A stretch of 64,000 nucleotides of DNA. Origin: Alkalihalobacillus sp. YIM B00296. GTDB taxonomy: Bacteria > Bacillota > Bacilli > Bacillales > Fictibacillaceae. The notes below the pieces were generated by a model. It searched no databases, was not told the DNA's origin, and saw nothing but the letters and a program-made list of their open reading frames with translations. The translations under genes were made by a program, and so were the position numbers. Below, piece by piece: positions 54,679 through 64,000 of the stretch. Numbering within the stretch: the first letter of the stretch is position 1; every line of letters starts with the position of its first letter. The stretch spans positions 246,492-310,491 of the forward strand of contig NZ_JAIBLJ010000003.1 in NCBI RefSeq assembly GCF_020179385.1. Direction: 5' to 3'.

Positions 54679-54957
54679 TTATGCGATACTCGGTAATTCA
54701 ATTTTAAAATGATCAGTCGAGCGATCATAATCCATTTTCATTTTTTCAACAAACCAAGTTTCATGCGGGCGGACAAAAAAGCGGATTCCATCCACCTCTT
54801 GTACATAATCATCATCCGTTGGCATTCCTCGTTCTACTCCAATACAAAGTCCTGATTCACTTCCAGCATATCGACAGAAGAGTTTAAGTGCATCCCCATT
54901 TTTCAATCCCATTTCTTGTCTGTACATTTCCACTACCGGGCTCGTAATTGAGAACAT
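54679..54957 (-). CDS. HesB/YneR-like protein (second paralogue)
   Basis: From ATG 54957, after AAGGGAGTGGATAGACTG, the protein has 92 residues. It has the YneR/HesB-like layout: ITSPVVEMYRQEMGLKNGDALK, then FCRYAGSESG and FFVRPHETWFVEKMKMDY. It lacks the C-terminal CGC motif of true Fe-S carriers. It is distantly paralogous to the protein at 16778-17074. The longer upstream frame has no translation signal. Role unknown. Confidence 0.8.
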   Translation of the reverse strand: MFSITSPVVEMYRQEMGLKNGDALKLFCRYAGSESGLCIGVERGMPTDDDYVQEVDGIRFFVRPHETWFVEKMKMDYDRSTDHFKIELPSIA

Positions 54958-55023
54958 CAGTCTATCCACTCCCTTAGCATTGTTATATAACAGTATATCA
55001 GAGTTTCTGACTGGCGCAATACA

Positions 55024-55066
55024 AAAATAAGCCCGATTTGAATTATTTTTCAAATCAGGCTTATTC
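55024..55066 (-). terminator. Intrinsic terminator of ynzC
   Basis: Minus-strand AATAAGCCTGATTTGAA pairs with TTCAAATCGGGCTTATTTTT. Confidence 0.88.
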
Positions 55067-55067
55067 C

Positions 55068-55295
55068 TTAATGGTAACGTTTCTTTTCATTTTTCAATTT
55101 CTCAGGGGTTACGTCCTTACCTTCCGGATCAACAACCTTGATGGAACGCAATTGGTCCTTAAAACCGCCGCGGAACGCTTGCAAATATTCTTCACGCAGT
55201 TTTCGCTGTTCTTCTTGCTCTTTTTTATTTAATCCTGCATCTTTCGATTTCCGTGCAAGTTCATTGATCCGATCTATTTTTTTCTTCGATAACAT
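55068..55295 (-). CDS. ynzC: YnzC-like DUF896 protein
   Basis: The 75-residue, highly charged two-helix hairpin protein has LSKKKIDRINELARKSK near residue 2 and EQRKLREEYLQAFRGGFKDQ near 29-48, the DUF896 signature. In B. subtilis it is the last gene of the SOS-controlled yneA-yneB-ynzC operon. Function is unknown. AAAGGAGTTTTACA precedes the ATG. Spacing of about 67 bases from yneB supports the same operon. Confidence 0.92.
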   Translation of the reverse strand: MLSKKKIDRINELARKSKDAGLNKKEQEEQRKLREEYLQAFRGGFKDQLRSIKVVDPEGKDVTPEKLKNEKKRYH

Positions 55296-55362
55296 TGTAA
55301 AACTCCTTTTACAAGACTTGGTTCCTTGATTGTCTTATTCTAACGTATTTAAAAGGAGATTT

Positions 55363-56350
<988 letters not shown>

Positions 56351-56367
56351 TTTAATCCCCTCCTATA

Positions 56368-56449
56368 CGAATGCTTGTTCTCATTTATTGATTCTATTGT
56401 ATTAAGAACGTTTGTTCCTGTCAATAGTTTTTTCTCGAACTTATGTTTG
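56368..56449. promoter_or_regulatory. Three SOS (LexA) boxes between yneA and lexA
   Basis: The boxes are CGAATGCTTGTTCT at 56368-56381, AGAACGTTTGTTCC at 56405-56418 and CGAACTTATGTTTG at 56436-56449. They match the Bacillus consensus CGAACRNRYGTTYG with one to three mismatches each. They control both divergent genes. Confidence 0.88.
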
Positions 56450-56510
56450 TATTTTTGTCGATCAAGTGATATACTTAATGCAATAATCGAGGAGAAAAGA
56501 GGTGGACAGA

Positions 56511-57128
56511 ATGAAACTATCACGCCGTCAGCAAGATATACTTAATTACATAAAATTCGAAGTCAAACATAAGGGTTATCCCCCTTCTGTCCGTGAAATA
56601 GGAGAAGCTGTCGGGCTCGCTTCAAGCTCGACCGTTCATGGACACCTGTCCCGTCTGGAGAAAAAAGGCCTTATAAGACGAGATCCGACAAAACCGAGAG
56701 CAATTGAAGTGATCACGGAGGATATGGATACTTCCATTCCGAAAAGTGAATCTATCAATATACCAGTAATCGGTAAAGTAACGGCAGGTCAACCGATCAC
56801 CGCAATTGAAAACATAGAAGAGTATTTCCCCCTACCAGATCATATGGTAGGAGATGACAATGTATTCGCATTAGTTGTACAAGGAGACAGTATGATTGAG
56901 GCTGGAATCTATGACGGGGATATGGTCATTGTCAAACAGCAGCCATCTGCTAACAATGGTGATATCGTCGTTGCAATGACAGAGGAAGATGAAGCTACAG
57001 TCAAGCGATTCTTCAAGGAAAAGGATTTCATTCGTCTACAACCTGAGAATGCTTCTCTGGAACCGATCATCCTTAAAAGCGTTACCATTCTCGGAAAAGT
57101 AATCGGTGTTTATAGAACGTTACACTAA
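56511..57128 (+). CDS. lexA: LexA repressor
   Basis: The 205-residue repressor starts with [18 protein letters not shown] at ATG 56511, behind GAGGTGGACAGA. A GTG nine bases earlier is possible. The winged helix includes [20 protein letters not shown]. The self-cleavage site is Ala-Gly in VTAGQPITA and the Ser-Lys dyad lies in [10 protein letters not shown] and EATVKRF. LexA represses the SOS genes until RecA filaments trigger its cleavage. Confidence 0.97.
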   Translation: MKLSRRQQDILNYIKFEVKHKGYPPSVREIGEAVGLASSSTVHGHLSRLEKKGLIRRDPTKPRAIEVITEDMDTSIPKSESINIPVIGKVTAGQPITAIENIEEYFPLPDHMVGDDNVFALVVQGDSMIEAGIYDGDMVIVKQQPSANNGDIVVAMTEEDEATVKRFFKEKDFIRLQPENASLEPIILKSVTILGKVIGVYRTLH

Positions 57129-57134
57129 TCATAC

Positions 57135-57172
57135 AAAGAGGGCCGTCTAATAAGGACAGCCCCCTTTTTCTT
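57135..57172 (+). terminator. Intrinsic terminator of lexA
   Basis: AAAGAGGGCCGTC pairs with GACAGCCCCCTTTTT. The stretch from here to about 57480 contains no gene that I can find. Confidence 0.8.
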
Positions 57173-57483
57173 TGTCATTCCTTCCTATTTTTTATCCGCA
57201 ACGAATCCCAACCACGCTTCTTCCAATTATTGAAATTCCTTCCTATAGACTTCCGGTATTTAGTTATCAACTTGGTCCATTGTCTTTTTGATCTAACCGA
57301 AACTTTTTCAATTCAGCTTCATGAGTACTTCTGGTATGGAATCATGCTTTCGCTTCTGCAGAAAGCCAGTTAAGCGATCAGAAAGAATCTTTTTCTTGGA
57401 ATCCAACTTCCTGGATCGACAGGTAAGGAAGCGCTAGTCAAGAAAAAGCCGAAGTGATCTCGTCATTCATTCCATTACATCAA

Positions 57484-57518
57484 AAGACCCCCGTACACTG
57501 ATGGTATCCGGGGGTTGT
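57484..57518 (-). terminator. Intrinsic terminator of the 57549 mini-gene
   Basis: Minus-strand ACAACCCCCGG pairs with ACGGGGGTCTTTT across a 14-nt loop. Confidence 0.75.
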
Positions 57519-57548
57519 AACTTTATTCGGTCTTGTTGATGTGTTTGC

Positions 57549-57698
57549 TTAGCTTGGATCTACTTCATCCAAAGAAAGCCTTGTGACTTTTGTATAGTCA
57601 CCTTCCTTGATTTCTTCTTCTGTCGCATCCTTTTTCAGCTGTTCGTAGCTATCCATTCCTGGAGCAACTGTAGACTCTTCCTTCTTTTTCTTTTCCAT
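57549..57698 (-). CDS. Small acidic/lysine-rich protein, 49 aa
   Basis: The 49-residue frame starts after AAGGAGATGGTTAT and has its own terminator. It opens with a Lys/Glu run (MEKKKKEEST), then APGMDSYEQLKKDATEEEI, and ends TRLSLDEVDPS. It has no Cys and no membrane helix. I do not recognise a family with certainty; similar small proteins occur in spore formers. Sequence signals make it very likely a real gene. Confidence 0.7.
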   Translation of the reverse strand: MEKKKKEESTVAPGMDSYEQLKKDATEEEIKEGDYTKVTRLSLDEVDPS

Positions 57699-57828
57699 AT
57701 AACCATCTCCTTTCGCATACTTTTTCCATTAAGAAAAATATGTATACAAACACGTATCAAAAATCCACCTTCATTATAAAAAAAGGAAGAGTTCAGGTTA
57801 CAAACGAAATATGGATTTTCATAAAGAA

Positions 57829-57944
57829 AGAGGCTTCCCTCAAGTGTCTTGCACTCACCGTTCCTAACACATTTTGAGAAAAATTTTACAAAAGGTTGTG
57901 TTGGGGTGTCTGACACAAATGTTTTTGGGACAGCCTCTTCATAA
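57829..57944 (-). terminator. Long hairpin terminator of the EEP gene
   Basis: Minus-strand AGAGGCTGTCCC and GGGAAGCCTCTTTCTTT pair over a 90-nt interior that includes TTGTGTCAGACACC, a small palindrome. Confidence 0.55.
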
Positions 57945-58859
57945 CTAATAGTGAAGGGATACATCAGCCATGACAGGGTAATGGTCGCTTGGGTATTGTC
58001 CGTTTTTCCTATAGTCCAATATCTCAATTTTACCGGCTGTTATATTACCTTTGGAAAGAATCCAGTCAATACGTCTATCCGGTCCTCCGCCTGTCGGATC
58101 ATTGAATCCATTGAAGGTTCCAAGGTGCTCATTTACTCTCCCTTGTGAAGATTCCCATAGGTCATTAAACGGTCCTGTGGTTGTTAGTTTTTCATGTGGT
58201 ACACTCTTTGGACCTGCGTTGAAATCTCCAGTTAAGAGGACTGGCAGGGATGGATCGAATTCTTCCATTTTTTCTGAAATTAATTCGGCACTTTTTTGTC
58301 TCGCTTCTTCGGATTGGTGATCAAAATGAGTATTCACAAAGTAAAAGGATTGTTTCGTTTTTTTATCTAGGAATTTCACCCATGTAACCATCCTTGGGAT
58401 TGTGTTCCCCCAGGATGTTGAACCTACAACTTCAGGCGTATCGGATAACCAGTAGTGATCATATTCCAACGGTGTAAAACGTTCTTCATTGAAAAAAATT
58501 GCCATGAATTCCCCTTTATTACCGCCTTCCCGTCCTAGGCCAATCCAATCATATTTAGGCAAATCCTCATCAACATCTTTAACCTGCTGGTAAACCGCTT
58601 CCTGGGTACCGAAAATATCCGGACTCTCCATATTGATCAGCTTTTTTACCGTTGGTTTCCTTTCTGCCCAAGTATGTGGTGATGGATCGTGATCGTTTAA
58701 ATACCTCAAATTGAAAGTCATCACCTTTAAATCCAAATTAGCAGCTTTTTCATCCTCACTCGCGAGTACTGACGGACTCCCACTCAAAGAACTGACTGAA
58801 AATAAAAGAACAAACGACAACCAAAACATCTGTTTAAAATGACTTTTTTTCAAATCCAT
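57945..58859 (-). CDS. Secreted endonuclease/exonuclease/phosphatase family protein
   Basis: The 304-residue protein has a signal peptide (MFWLSFVLLFSVSSLSGSPSVLA) and an EEP domain: VMTFNLRYLNDHD near 45, DIFGTQEAVYQQ near 83, FVNTHFDHQSEEARQKSA near 175, LTGDFNAGP near 210 and SDHYPVMADV at the end. The metal-binding Asn, Glu, Asp and His residues are all present. Secreted EEP proteins cleave phosphodiesters in nucleic acids or lipids. Its exact substrate is unknown. A signal for secretion suggests nutrient scavenging. Confidence 0.9.
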   Translation of the reverse strand: MDLKKSHFKQMFWLSFVLLFSVSSLSGSPSVLASEDEKAANLDLKVMTFNLRYLNDHDPSPHTWAERKPTVKKLINMESPDIFGTQEAVYQQVKDVDEDLPKYDWIGLGREGGNKGEFMAIFFNEERFTPLEYDHYWLSDTPEVVGSTSWGNTIPRMVTWVKFLDKKTKQSFYFVNTHFDHQSEEARQKSAELISEKMEEFDPSLPVLLTGDFNAGPKSVPHEKLTTTGPFNDLWESSQGRVNEHLGTFNGFNDPTGGGPDRRIDWILSKGNITAGKIEILDYRKNGQYPSDHYPVMADVSLHY

Positions 58860-59092
58860 TCCCTCCTTTTACATTAATAAATACTAAATTACTAGAAGTC
58901 TTTAAATCCCTAATTAAGGAGGTGTACGAGTAATGTTAATTTTATGAAATATTGATCATGCGCCATAACCAGGTGAAAGGGTGAGGATGGAACCTTCTAT
59001 ACTAAATAACATGGGAAAAAGAATTCCACTCAATTAACCGAGGTTACCATTATGAAAAATCGGTGCTACATAATGATCCGTCATGTTCTGGG

Positions 59093-60175
59093 TTATTCGT
59101 TTTTTGGAGTCAGGTAGCGCTTAGGCAGTTTGTAACCGTTCTGTTCTAAAACCACACGCAGTCGATCCGGGTAGTCAGTAATAAGTCCATCGACACCATC
59201 ATCAATAAGCTTCTCCATTGTAGCCGCATCGTTGACTGTCCATGGAATGACCATCATGTCGTAACGATGTGCATCCTGAACCATTTGTTTTGTCACATAA
59301 GGCTCGTAGTTATCGTCTGCAACTTTTCCATTCTGAGGAAATCCGTGCACTGGGGAGATGGCGTCCGCTCCGAATGAGTGTGCCGCAGCTACAAAGTCAC
59401 CGCCAAAGTCATCGATATCTATTCCACCTAACCACGGGGAAGCACCAGGTTGTCCAGGCTGTAGGAATTGAGGGCCGTTGGTCAATGCAACCAGAGGTAA
59501 ACGCGGTTCTACTTCGCGCATCCGCATTAGGGCACCCCAATCGAAACTTTGGATTGTCACACGGTTAATCATCCCCGCTTCACGAACTTCGCGTGCAACG
59601 ATTTGTACAAATTCCTCACGAGGAGCAGTTTCCTCTGGGGCCCCAGCCTCCACTTTCGTTTCAATATTCATCCATACTTTGTTGGCACGATAATGATTGA
59701 CAAGGTCAAACACCTCACTCAACAGCGGCATTTGGGCCCCAGGGCTTGGACGCTGCCCAGGGTAATGAGTTAACGTTTGTGAACCGCAGTCCAGCGTTCG
59801 AACCTGTGCAAGAGTAAGATCCTTCACATACTTACCGACATAAGGATACTCGGGATCATGAGAGAATACTGAACCCGTGTCTTGGCACTTGTCACCTGAA
59901 ACCTTCCGATCGTGTGTTACTACAGCATGGTGGTCTTCAGTGATCTGTACATCGAGTTCCAGGGTACTCACACCAATTTCGAGGGCTTTGGAGAATGACG
60001 CGATTGTAGACTCAACCGTAAGACCAATACCACCACGGTGTGCTTGCAGGTCAAACGTTTTGTGACCCTCCTTTTTTTGGTATGACCGGGCAAGGGCATC
60101 ATCTGGTAAAACAGGTAGTGTTGAACAAACCAACAGAGAAGAAAGTATTGCTAGATTAACCTTTTTCCAGTTCAT
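59093..60175 (-). CDS. Secreted glycerophosphodiester phosphodiesterase
   Basis: The 360-residue protein has a signal peptide (LAILSSLLVCSTLPVLPDDALA) and a GDPD TIM-barrel: QAHRGGIGLTVESTIASF near residue 44, ELDVQITEDHHAVVTHDRKV near 73, and later WMNIETKVE near 168 and IPWTVNDAATMEKLIDDGVD near 312. The paired His and Glu residues of the active site are intact. It releases glycerol-3-phosphate from glycerophosphodiesters outside the cell. A similar secreted EEP gene precedes it; both may be phosphate scavengers. Confidence 0.92.
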   Translation of the reverse strand: MNWKKVNLAILSSLLVCSTLPVLPDDALARSYQKKEGHKTFDLQAHRGGIGLTVESTIASFSKALEIGVSTLELDVQITEDHHAVVTHDRKVSGDKCQDTGSVFSHDPEYPYVGKYVKDLTLAQVRTLDCGSQTLTHYPGQRPSPGAQMPLLSEVFDLVNHYRANKVWMNIETKVEAGAPEETAPREEFVQIVAREVREAGMINRVTIQSFDWGALMRMREVEPRLPLVALTNGPQFLQPGQPGASPWLGGIDIDDFGGDFVAAAHSFGADAISPVHGFPQNGKVADDNYEPYVTKQMVQDAHRYDMMVIPWTVNDAATMEKLIDDGVDGLITDYPDRLRVVLEQNGYKLPKRYLTPKNE

Positions 60176-60307
60176 TTACTCCACTCCTTATAAAACGAAT
60201 GAATACCTATATAAGGATAAATGGAGAATGTAAATTCCGTTTTATAAATTTATTAAAAAATAATAGGGCTTTTGATATTGCTAGGTTTTAAGATTACATA
60301 GAAAAAG

Positions 60308-60347
60308 CAAAAAACAGTGGCGTCTTGGTGGCCACTGTCTTTTCTTT
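60308..60347 (+). terminator. Hairpin with T-tract between the GDPD and ligase genes
   Basis: AAAACAGTGGC pairs with GGCCACTGTCTTTTCTTT around GTCTTGGT. No gene ends just upstream, so its target is unclear. Confidence 0.6.
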
Positions 60348-60503
60348 ATGTATAGGAAAATGAATAAATGTTAACCCCCGGTTATGCCAATTTTTTTAAA
60401 AAGTAAAATTTCTTGAATTAATGTAAAAATCAGAAATATATCTGTCTTTTTTTGTATGATAGTTACAAAATATCATTTAAATCTTCCAACTGAGAGGTAA
60501 ACT

Positions 60504-61733
60504 ATGGTGAACACTGCTCAAATATTCTTGAAGAAATATCTCTTGGAAATGTGTATTTTTCTATGCTTCATACTGCCTCCGATAGGTGTTTTCATCCTAT
60601 TAGTAGTTGGATGCTACCATTTGCATCAGGCTTGGAAAAATGGTGAGGGATTGAGTTTGACCCCAGGTCTGTTCCTGTTGGTATGCTTGTTTGTTTCATC
60701 CATAGGTGCCTCGATAGTTAAGGGCGATCAGTCGTATTTCCTGGTTACAGCGTTAATCCTAGCGTATTTGGGAATTTATATAAAAATAACGAGAAATGGC
60801 GTCCGGAAAACGTTCTTAGCATTCAAGTGGATCACGATCTACGGCGGCGTTTATTTTTACTGCTTGTATCCTTTTCAAGAAATATTGATCAGTCCCACCT
60901 TCCAGAACTATATCGCTGGTACAGCTTTGATCGGAACAGGTAGCGTAGCCGTAAAGGATTACAATAGGTTGATCGGTTCCGCATATAATCCAAACTTTTC
61001 AGTCACTCTCTTGTTATTAGGTTTATCGTTCCTTCTTTCGGAATGTTTAAAAAATCTGAGAAAAGCAAATTATTTAATGACAAGCATTCAAGCAGTCATT
61101 ACTTGTATCTTCGTTCATGCTATCATTTTAACAGGCTCCAGAGCTGGCTTTTTAGCTATGCTAGTCATTTTTCTTCTTTTTTTGTTCAGATGGAAGAAAT
61201 CTCTAACATTCATCCTCGTAGTGGCACTAGGAATGAATTTGAGATTGATACTGGACTGGATGCCAAGGAATGAACATCTTTTACAATCAGCAGGAACGAG
61301 AAAAGAAATATGGAAAAATTCGTTCGATCTATGGAAAGAGCATTCTTTATTTGGCATGACACCCATGGGATTTAAGGAAGAGTATTTTCATTATTTTAAC
61401 GAACAAATACCCCATGCCCACAACCTGCTTCTAGGGATGTTCACAGAATACGGAGCTCTAGGTGGGGTAGCTTTTCTGATTGTACTTCTTATCAATTTGT
61501 ACAAGGTAATCTATCTGTATTTCACCAAACAAAACAAATATCTCGATTCCTTTTTACTCTCGTTACCTGTTATGCTGTTAACCGGCATTTTCGATTATGT
61601 ACTCTTCTCCCCACAAGTTGCATTGATGACAATCATACTAATGGCATACTGGGACAAATATACGGCAAGGCTGCCATTTAGGATGAGCTGGATTTTAAGT
61701 ATTCCAAAATGGAGTTATCGGTTCTTCTTATAG
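60504..61733 (+). CDS. O-antigen ligase/polymerase-like membrane protein
   Basis: The 409-residue protein has about ten or eleven membrane helices and the Wzy/O-antigen ligase domain in its centre: ILTGSRAGFLAMLVIFLLFLF near 210-230, then RKEIWKNSFDLWKEHSLFGMTPMGF with a long periplasm-type loop, and IPHAHNLLLGMFTEYGALGG near 305-324. In Gram-positives such proteins polymerise or transfer surface polysaccharides or teichuronic-type chains. GAGAGGTAAACT precedes the ATG. No other polysaccharide gene lies nearby. Confidence 0.85.
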   Translation: MVNTAQIFLKKYLLEMCIFLCFILPPIGVFILLVVGCYHLHQAWKNGEGLSLTPGLFLLVCLFVSSIGASIVKGDQSYFLVTALILAYLGIYIKITRNGVRKTFLAFKWITIYGGVYFYCLYPFQEILISPTFQNYIAGTALIGTGSVAVKDYNRLIGSAYNPNFSVTLLLLGLSFLLSECLKNLRKANYLMTSIQAVITCIFVHAIILTGSRAGFLAMLVIFLLFLFRWKKSLTFILVVALGMNLRLILDWMPRNEHLLQSAGTRKEIWKNSFDLWKEHSLFGMTPMGFKEEYFHYFNEQIPHAHNLLLGMFTEYGALGGVAFLIVLLINLYKVIYLYFTKQNKYLDSFLLSLPVMLLTGIFDYVLFSPQVALMTIILMAYWDKYTARLPFRMSWILSIPKWSYRFFL

Positions 61734-62104
61734 AATTACCAAACCAATAATGATTACAGATTTTCTGAACGAGAAAGCCCATGAAGGTCTTTTAGACCAC
61801 CTTCATGTATGGAATGAAAGCGAGGTCAGATACGGGGCAGCTTTTGCTGCTTCAAGTATCTGAAATACGGTATACTTTTCCTATAAACAAGCAAAAGTCT
61901 TTAGAACATTTCTCGTTCGTTGAAAATTAGATAATAGTATAAGGTTGCATGAACTAATTCATTTCATGCGTAATGTGTCGTCAAGAAAAAAGATGCTAAA
62001 ACACTTATACGAACTGTGGTTGATGGTAAAAGTCAATCAGCCTAAGATGCTATATGCACTGTCTTAGGAGTGGTAATAAGATACCCTTATCTTGAGGGCT
62101 GTTC

Positions 62105-62204
62105 AAAACAGAAATGGACTGCGAACGCACAGTCATCCAAGAATCCCACCCGTTTTTACCGTATGGTGTAGGGCTTGCGGCTTTAGCCGTGGGAGTCTCA
62201 ATTA
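62105..62204 (+). mobile_element. Relic of an IS200/IS605-type right end (omega-RNA-like)
   Basis: The sequence has the familiar right-end form: GCGAACGCACAGTCATCC, then AAGAATCCCACCCG, and the final GCTTTAGCCGTGGGAGTCTCAA. The AATCCCAC and GTGGGAGT arms pair. In intact elements this end covers the scaffold of the guide RNA of TnpB. No tnpB frame survives upstream between 61734 and here. The last bases overlap the stop codon of the next gene on the other strand. Confidence 0.6.
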
Positions 62205-62665
62205 TTTTCACATTTAGCAGAAATATAGCCTAAAACAACTCCTAAAATTGCACCGCCAAGAACTTCGATCGGTTGATGCCCTAACAGCTCGTTCAGTTCC
62301 TTATCCCTCTGAACAAACTCAAAGCTTGGAAAATCACCTGAAAAGGCAGCGAAATTATCCTCTAAATCGTTCACCAGTTGAGCAATTTCACCTGTGTGAC
62401 GGCGGATCCCTTGGGCATCATACATGACGATCATGCCAAAAATGGTTGCCAGTGCTGTTTCCGTATGACTCGACCCTTTATTGGTAGCTATATATGTAGC
62501 AAGCGACGATACGCCCGCTGAATGGGAACTCGGCATTCCACCTGTCGTAGCTACCTGTTTTATATCCCACTTACCTGTCAACCTCTTATGTGTAAAAATC
62601 TTCAGTCCCTGTGCAATTCCAATTGCCGAAAGAGCCGTAAATATCCCTCTGTTCATCTTACGCAT
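62198..62665 (-). CDS. Divergent PAP2 family protein (DUF212, YuiD-like)
   Basis: The 155-residue membrane protein has the DUF212 pattern: TGGMPSSHSAGVSSLATYIA near residues 40-59, MIVMYDAQGIRRHTG near 78-92 and the final helix GAILGVVLGYISAK. The family resembles acid phosphatases of the PAP2 type. The stop codon lies within the IS-like right end, so the original C-terminus may have been altered by an insertion, though length is close to normal (158 in YuiD). Confidence 0.88.
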   Translation of the reverse strand: MRKMNRGIFTALSAIGIAQGLKIFTHKRLTGKWDIKQVATTGGMPSSHSAGVSSLATYIATNKGSSHTETALATIFGMIVMYDAQGIRRHTGEIAQLVNDLEDNFAAFSGDFPSFEFVQRDKELNELLGHQPIEVLGGAILGVVLGYISAKCENN

Positions 62666-62916
62666 ATACTTCCGCCCTCCATTATAAAATCATTTTTTTA
62701 CAGACTTGCCTCATCTTATTATCTTTCCTTAAATAGTGTATTTATGCGACTAAGTTGGAAAGATCCTGACAGAACAGTCCCCGCGTATTTATTTTTATAA
62801 AACCACCACAAACCGAGAATTAATAAAAGCAGAAGATCAATTTAATCTTGCCTCGTTATAAATATATAAATATAGTAGAGGAAACAACTTTAAATACCGT
62901 TGAATGGGGTGATAGC

Positions 62917-63681
62917 TTGATCATTTATGAAAGAGAAGACGATTGGGTAATGATTCCGCAGCATCATCATGGTCTGCTTTCAGGAGATATCGCTCGACAA
63001 TGGAACTTTGATTATATCGAAGGAACCGAGAGATGGAGTGATGTGATTTATGCGATCGCACAACATGACCGTGCCTGGATCGACCTGGATGAGTCCCCTT
63101 TTTGGAATGATAGTGCTAAGAAACCTTATTCCTTCATCGATTTTCCTCTGGTCCCTAAACTTACTTTTTATAAAAAAGGAATTTCCGAAGTTGAAAGACA
63201 GTCCCCTTACGCTGGATTGCTGTGCAGTCTCCACTACCATTCCTTTTTGATCGGGGCCAAGGAGCGCGCTGCCATCGAATTCTCTAAACAGGAAAAAGCC
63301 CGGCAAGACCGTTTGATGAAACAATTGAACCTCTTGGAAGTACATGAAAAAGACCTATTAGAAAATCACTTCCTGATGGTCCAATTTTGTGATGACCTCT
63401 CATTATATTTATGTATGCAAGAGCCTGGAACTCCCAAGGCGGAGGAATTCCCTTGGTTTAAAGATGGATTTTGGCAGATCTTTCCATTTACAGACGGACA
63501 TAAGATCATCGCAGAGTGGCTTGACTCGAAACAAGTATCCCTGCGTCCTCTTCCTTTAGACTCCCCGGCAGTTGTAACTATTAAAATAAAAGATGTTAAG
63601 AAAGCAGATGTCCGCCAGTTTGGGATAGCTAAAGCCTTTAGGGATACAAAATGGAAAGAGCGAACATTTACTTTAGTATAG
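62917..63681 (+). CDS. DUF3891 family protein
   Basis: The 254-residue protein is taken from TTG 62917, which follows AATGGGGTGATAGC and opens LIIYEREDDWVMIPQ; an earlier TTG at 62848 lacks a signal. Conserved parts are QHHHGLLSGDIARQW near 15-29, YAIAQHDRAWIDLDESPFW near 46-64 and LHYHSFLIG near 108. The His-rich pattern HHH...HD...HYH resembles an HD-like metal site. Function is unknown. Confidence 0.82.
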   Translation: MIIYEREDDWVMIPQHHHGLLSGDIARQWNFDYIEGTERWSDVIYAIAQHDRAWIDLDESPFWNDSAKKPYSFIDFPLVPKLTFYKKGISEVERQSPYAGLLCSLHYHSFLIGAKERAAIEFSKQEKARQDRLMKQLNLLEVHEKDLLENHFLMVQFCDDLSLYLCMQEPGTPKAEEFPWFKDGFWQIFPFTDGHKIIAEWLDSKQVSLRPLPLDSPAVVTIKIKDVKKADVRQFGIAKAFRDTKWKERTFTLV

Positions 63682-63731
63682 GATCTGTCTTGCGACTTAT
63701 AAGGACTCAAGATACTGGCGCATTGATAAAG

Positions 63732-63899
63732 AAAAGCGCAAACGCCCTGATCAGCCACGAAGGTCACTGGAAGTCCGACGAAGAGGCTCGAACCAAACAA
63801 AGTTCGGTTCTGTGTGGGCAAACACTTCGAACTAATTCAATGTGTCGACCGCCACTGGATGTCTGAAATGATCCAAGTGGTCGGGCAGTGTAACTAGAC
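63732..63899. repeat. Dispersed intergenic repeat, family 1, copy B
   Basis: This is the second full copy of the element at 3698-3857, about 60 kb away, with a short insertion (TTCGGTTCTGTG) in the middle. The last 100 bases of the window show no gene. Confidence 0.85.
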
Positions 63900-64000
63900 A
63901 TACTTCACCGCAACCAAAATTTTTATACTTTTTATCCTAAAACAGCTCCTTTCTTTGTTTGAACTGTACCCTTGAAAATAGACAGTTTAATAAAAAGTCC

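Noticed and set aside
57635..58027. Open frame of 130 codons on the minus strand
   Set aside because: It overlaps the 3' end of the EEP gene, the terminator and the better supported mini-gene at 57549-57698.

Overview
The window looks like chromosome from an endospore-forming member of the Bacillaceae. Codon use, strong AGGAGG-type ribosome binding sites, small acid-soluble spore protein genes (sspN, sspO, sspP), a SirA-like replication inhibitor and a LexA/YneA SOS module all point there. Much of it follows the Bacillus subtilis yne/citB region: yneR, yneQ, yneP, sspN, citB, sspO, sspP, yneK, ccdC, ccdA, yneF, sirA, tkt, ynzC, yneB, yneA, lexA. Several Na+/H+ antiporters and a choline-to-glycine-betaine module suggest salt or alkali tolerance. 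The genus cannot be fixed from this sequence alone.

Layout. 1-8.1 kb: partial TRIC-like channel, sulfurtransferase, PatA-type aminotransferase, a thioredoxin/DJ-1 fusion, YpbS-like protein, a Cys-rich mini-protein and the double dynamin DynA. 8.2-16.5 kb: NhaP antiporter, GNAT, phosphoesterase, CshA helicase, D-amino-acid aminotransferase, NhaC antiporter, SGNH hydrolase. 16.7-27.5 kb: YneR/YneQ/YneP, a double-AAA SpoVK-like ATPase, a frameshifted DUF2935 gene, SspN, an FbpB-like peptide, a nuclease lipoprotein, aconitase, SspO and SspP.

27.7-38.5 kb is the highlight, a complete selenocysteine locus. It holds selA, selD, selB and the tRNA-Sec gene, plus three genes read through in-frame UGA: a SelW/Rdx-like protein, SelD itself, and a GrdB-family protein. 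Each UGA is followed by a plausible SECIS-like hairpin. selB is followed without gaps by a glycosyltransferase resembling SenB (selenosugar synthase) and by a PhnD/PhnE/PhnC-type ABC transporter. It is preceded by a serine-recombinase homologue that lacks the catalytic serine. The DNA upstream of that gene carries palindromic TGATAC/GTATCA sites and paired GTGGATAAC/GGGGATAAC boxes at a 98-bp period. The 3' two-thirds of tRNA-Sec is duplicated 856 bp downstream, like an attachment-site scar, with a decayed SLH-domain fragment between the copies.

39.4-46.2 kb: gbsB, gbsA, gbsR and an SSS-family transporter (likely choline), then type-2 IPP isomerase. 46.3-57.2 kb: YneK, CcdC, an orphan MrpB, CcdA, a VanY-like lipoprotein, a TVP38 protein, tRNA 2-selenouridine synthase MnmH (a second use of selenophosphate), YneF, SirA, transketolase, YneR-like protein, YnzC, YneB, YneA and LexA with three SOS boxes. 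57.5-64 kb: secreted EEP and GDPD phosphodiesterases, an O-antigen-ligase-like membrane protein, a relic of an IS200/IS605 right end, a DUF212 protein, a DUF3891 protein and a dispersed repeat that also occurs near 3.7 kb.

Working model: SelD makes selenophosphate. It feeds SelA/tRNA-Sec/SelB (three selenoproteins), MnmH (tRNA selenouridine) and possibly the SenB-like glycosyltransferase. The PhnCDE-type transporter may bring in or recover a selenium compound. The last two roles are inference from gene order and family resemblance.
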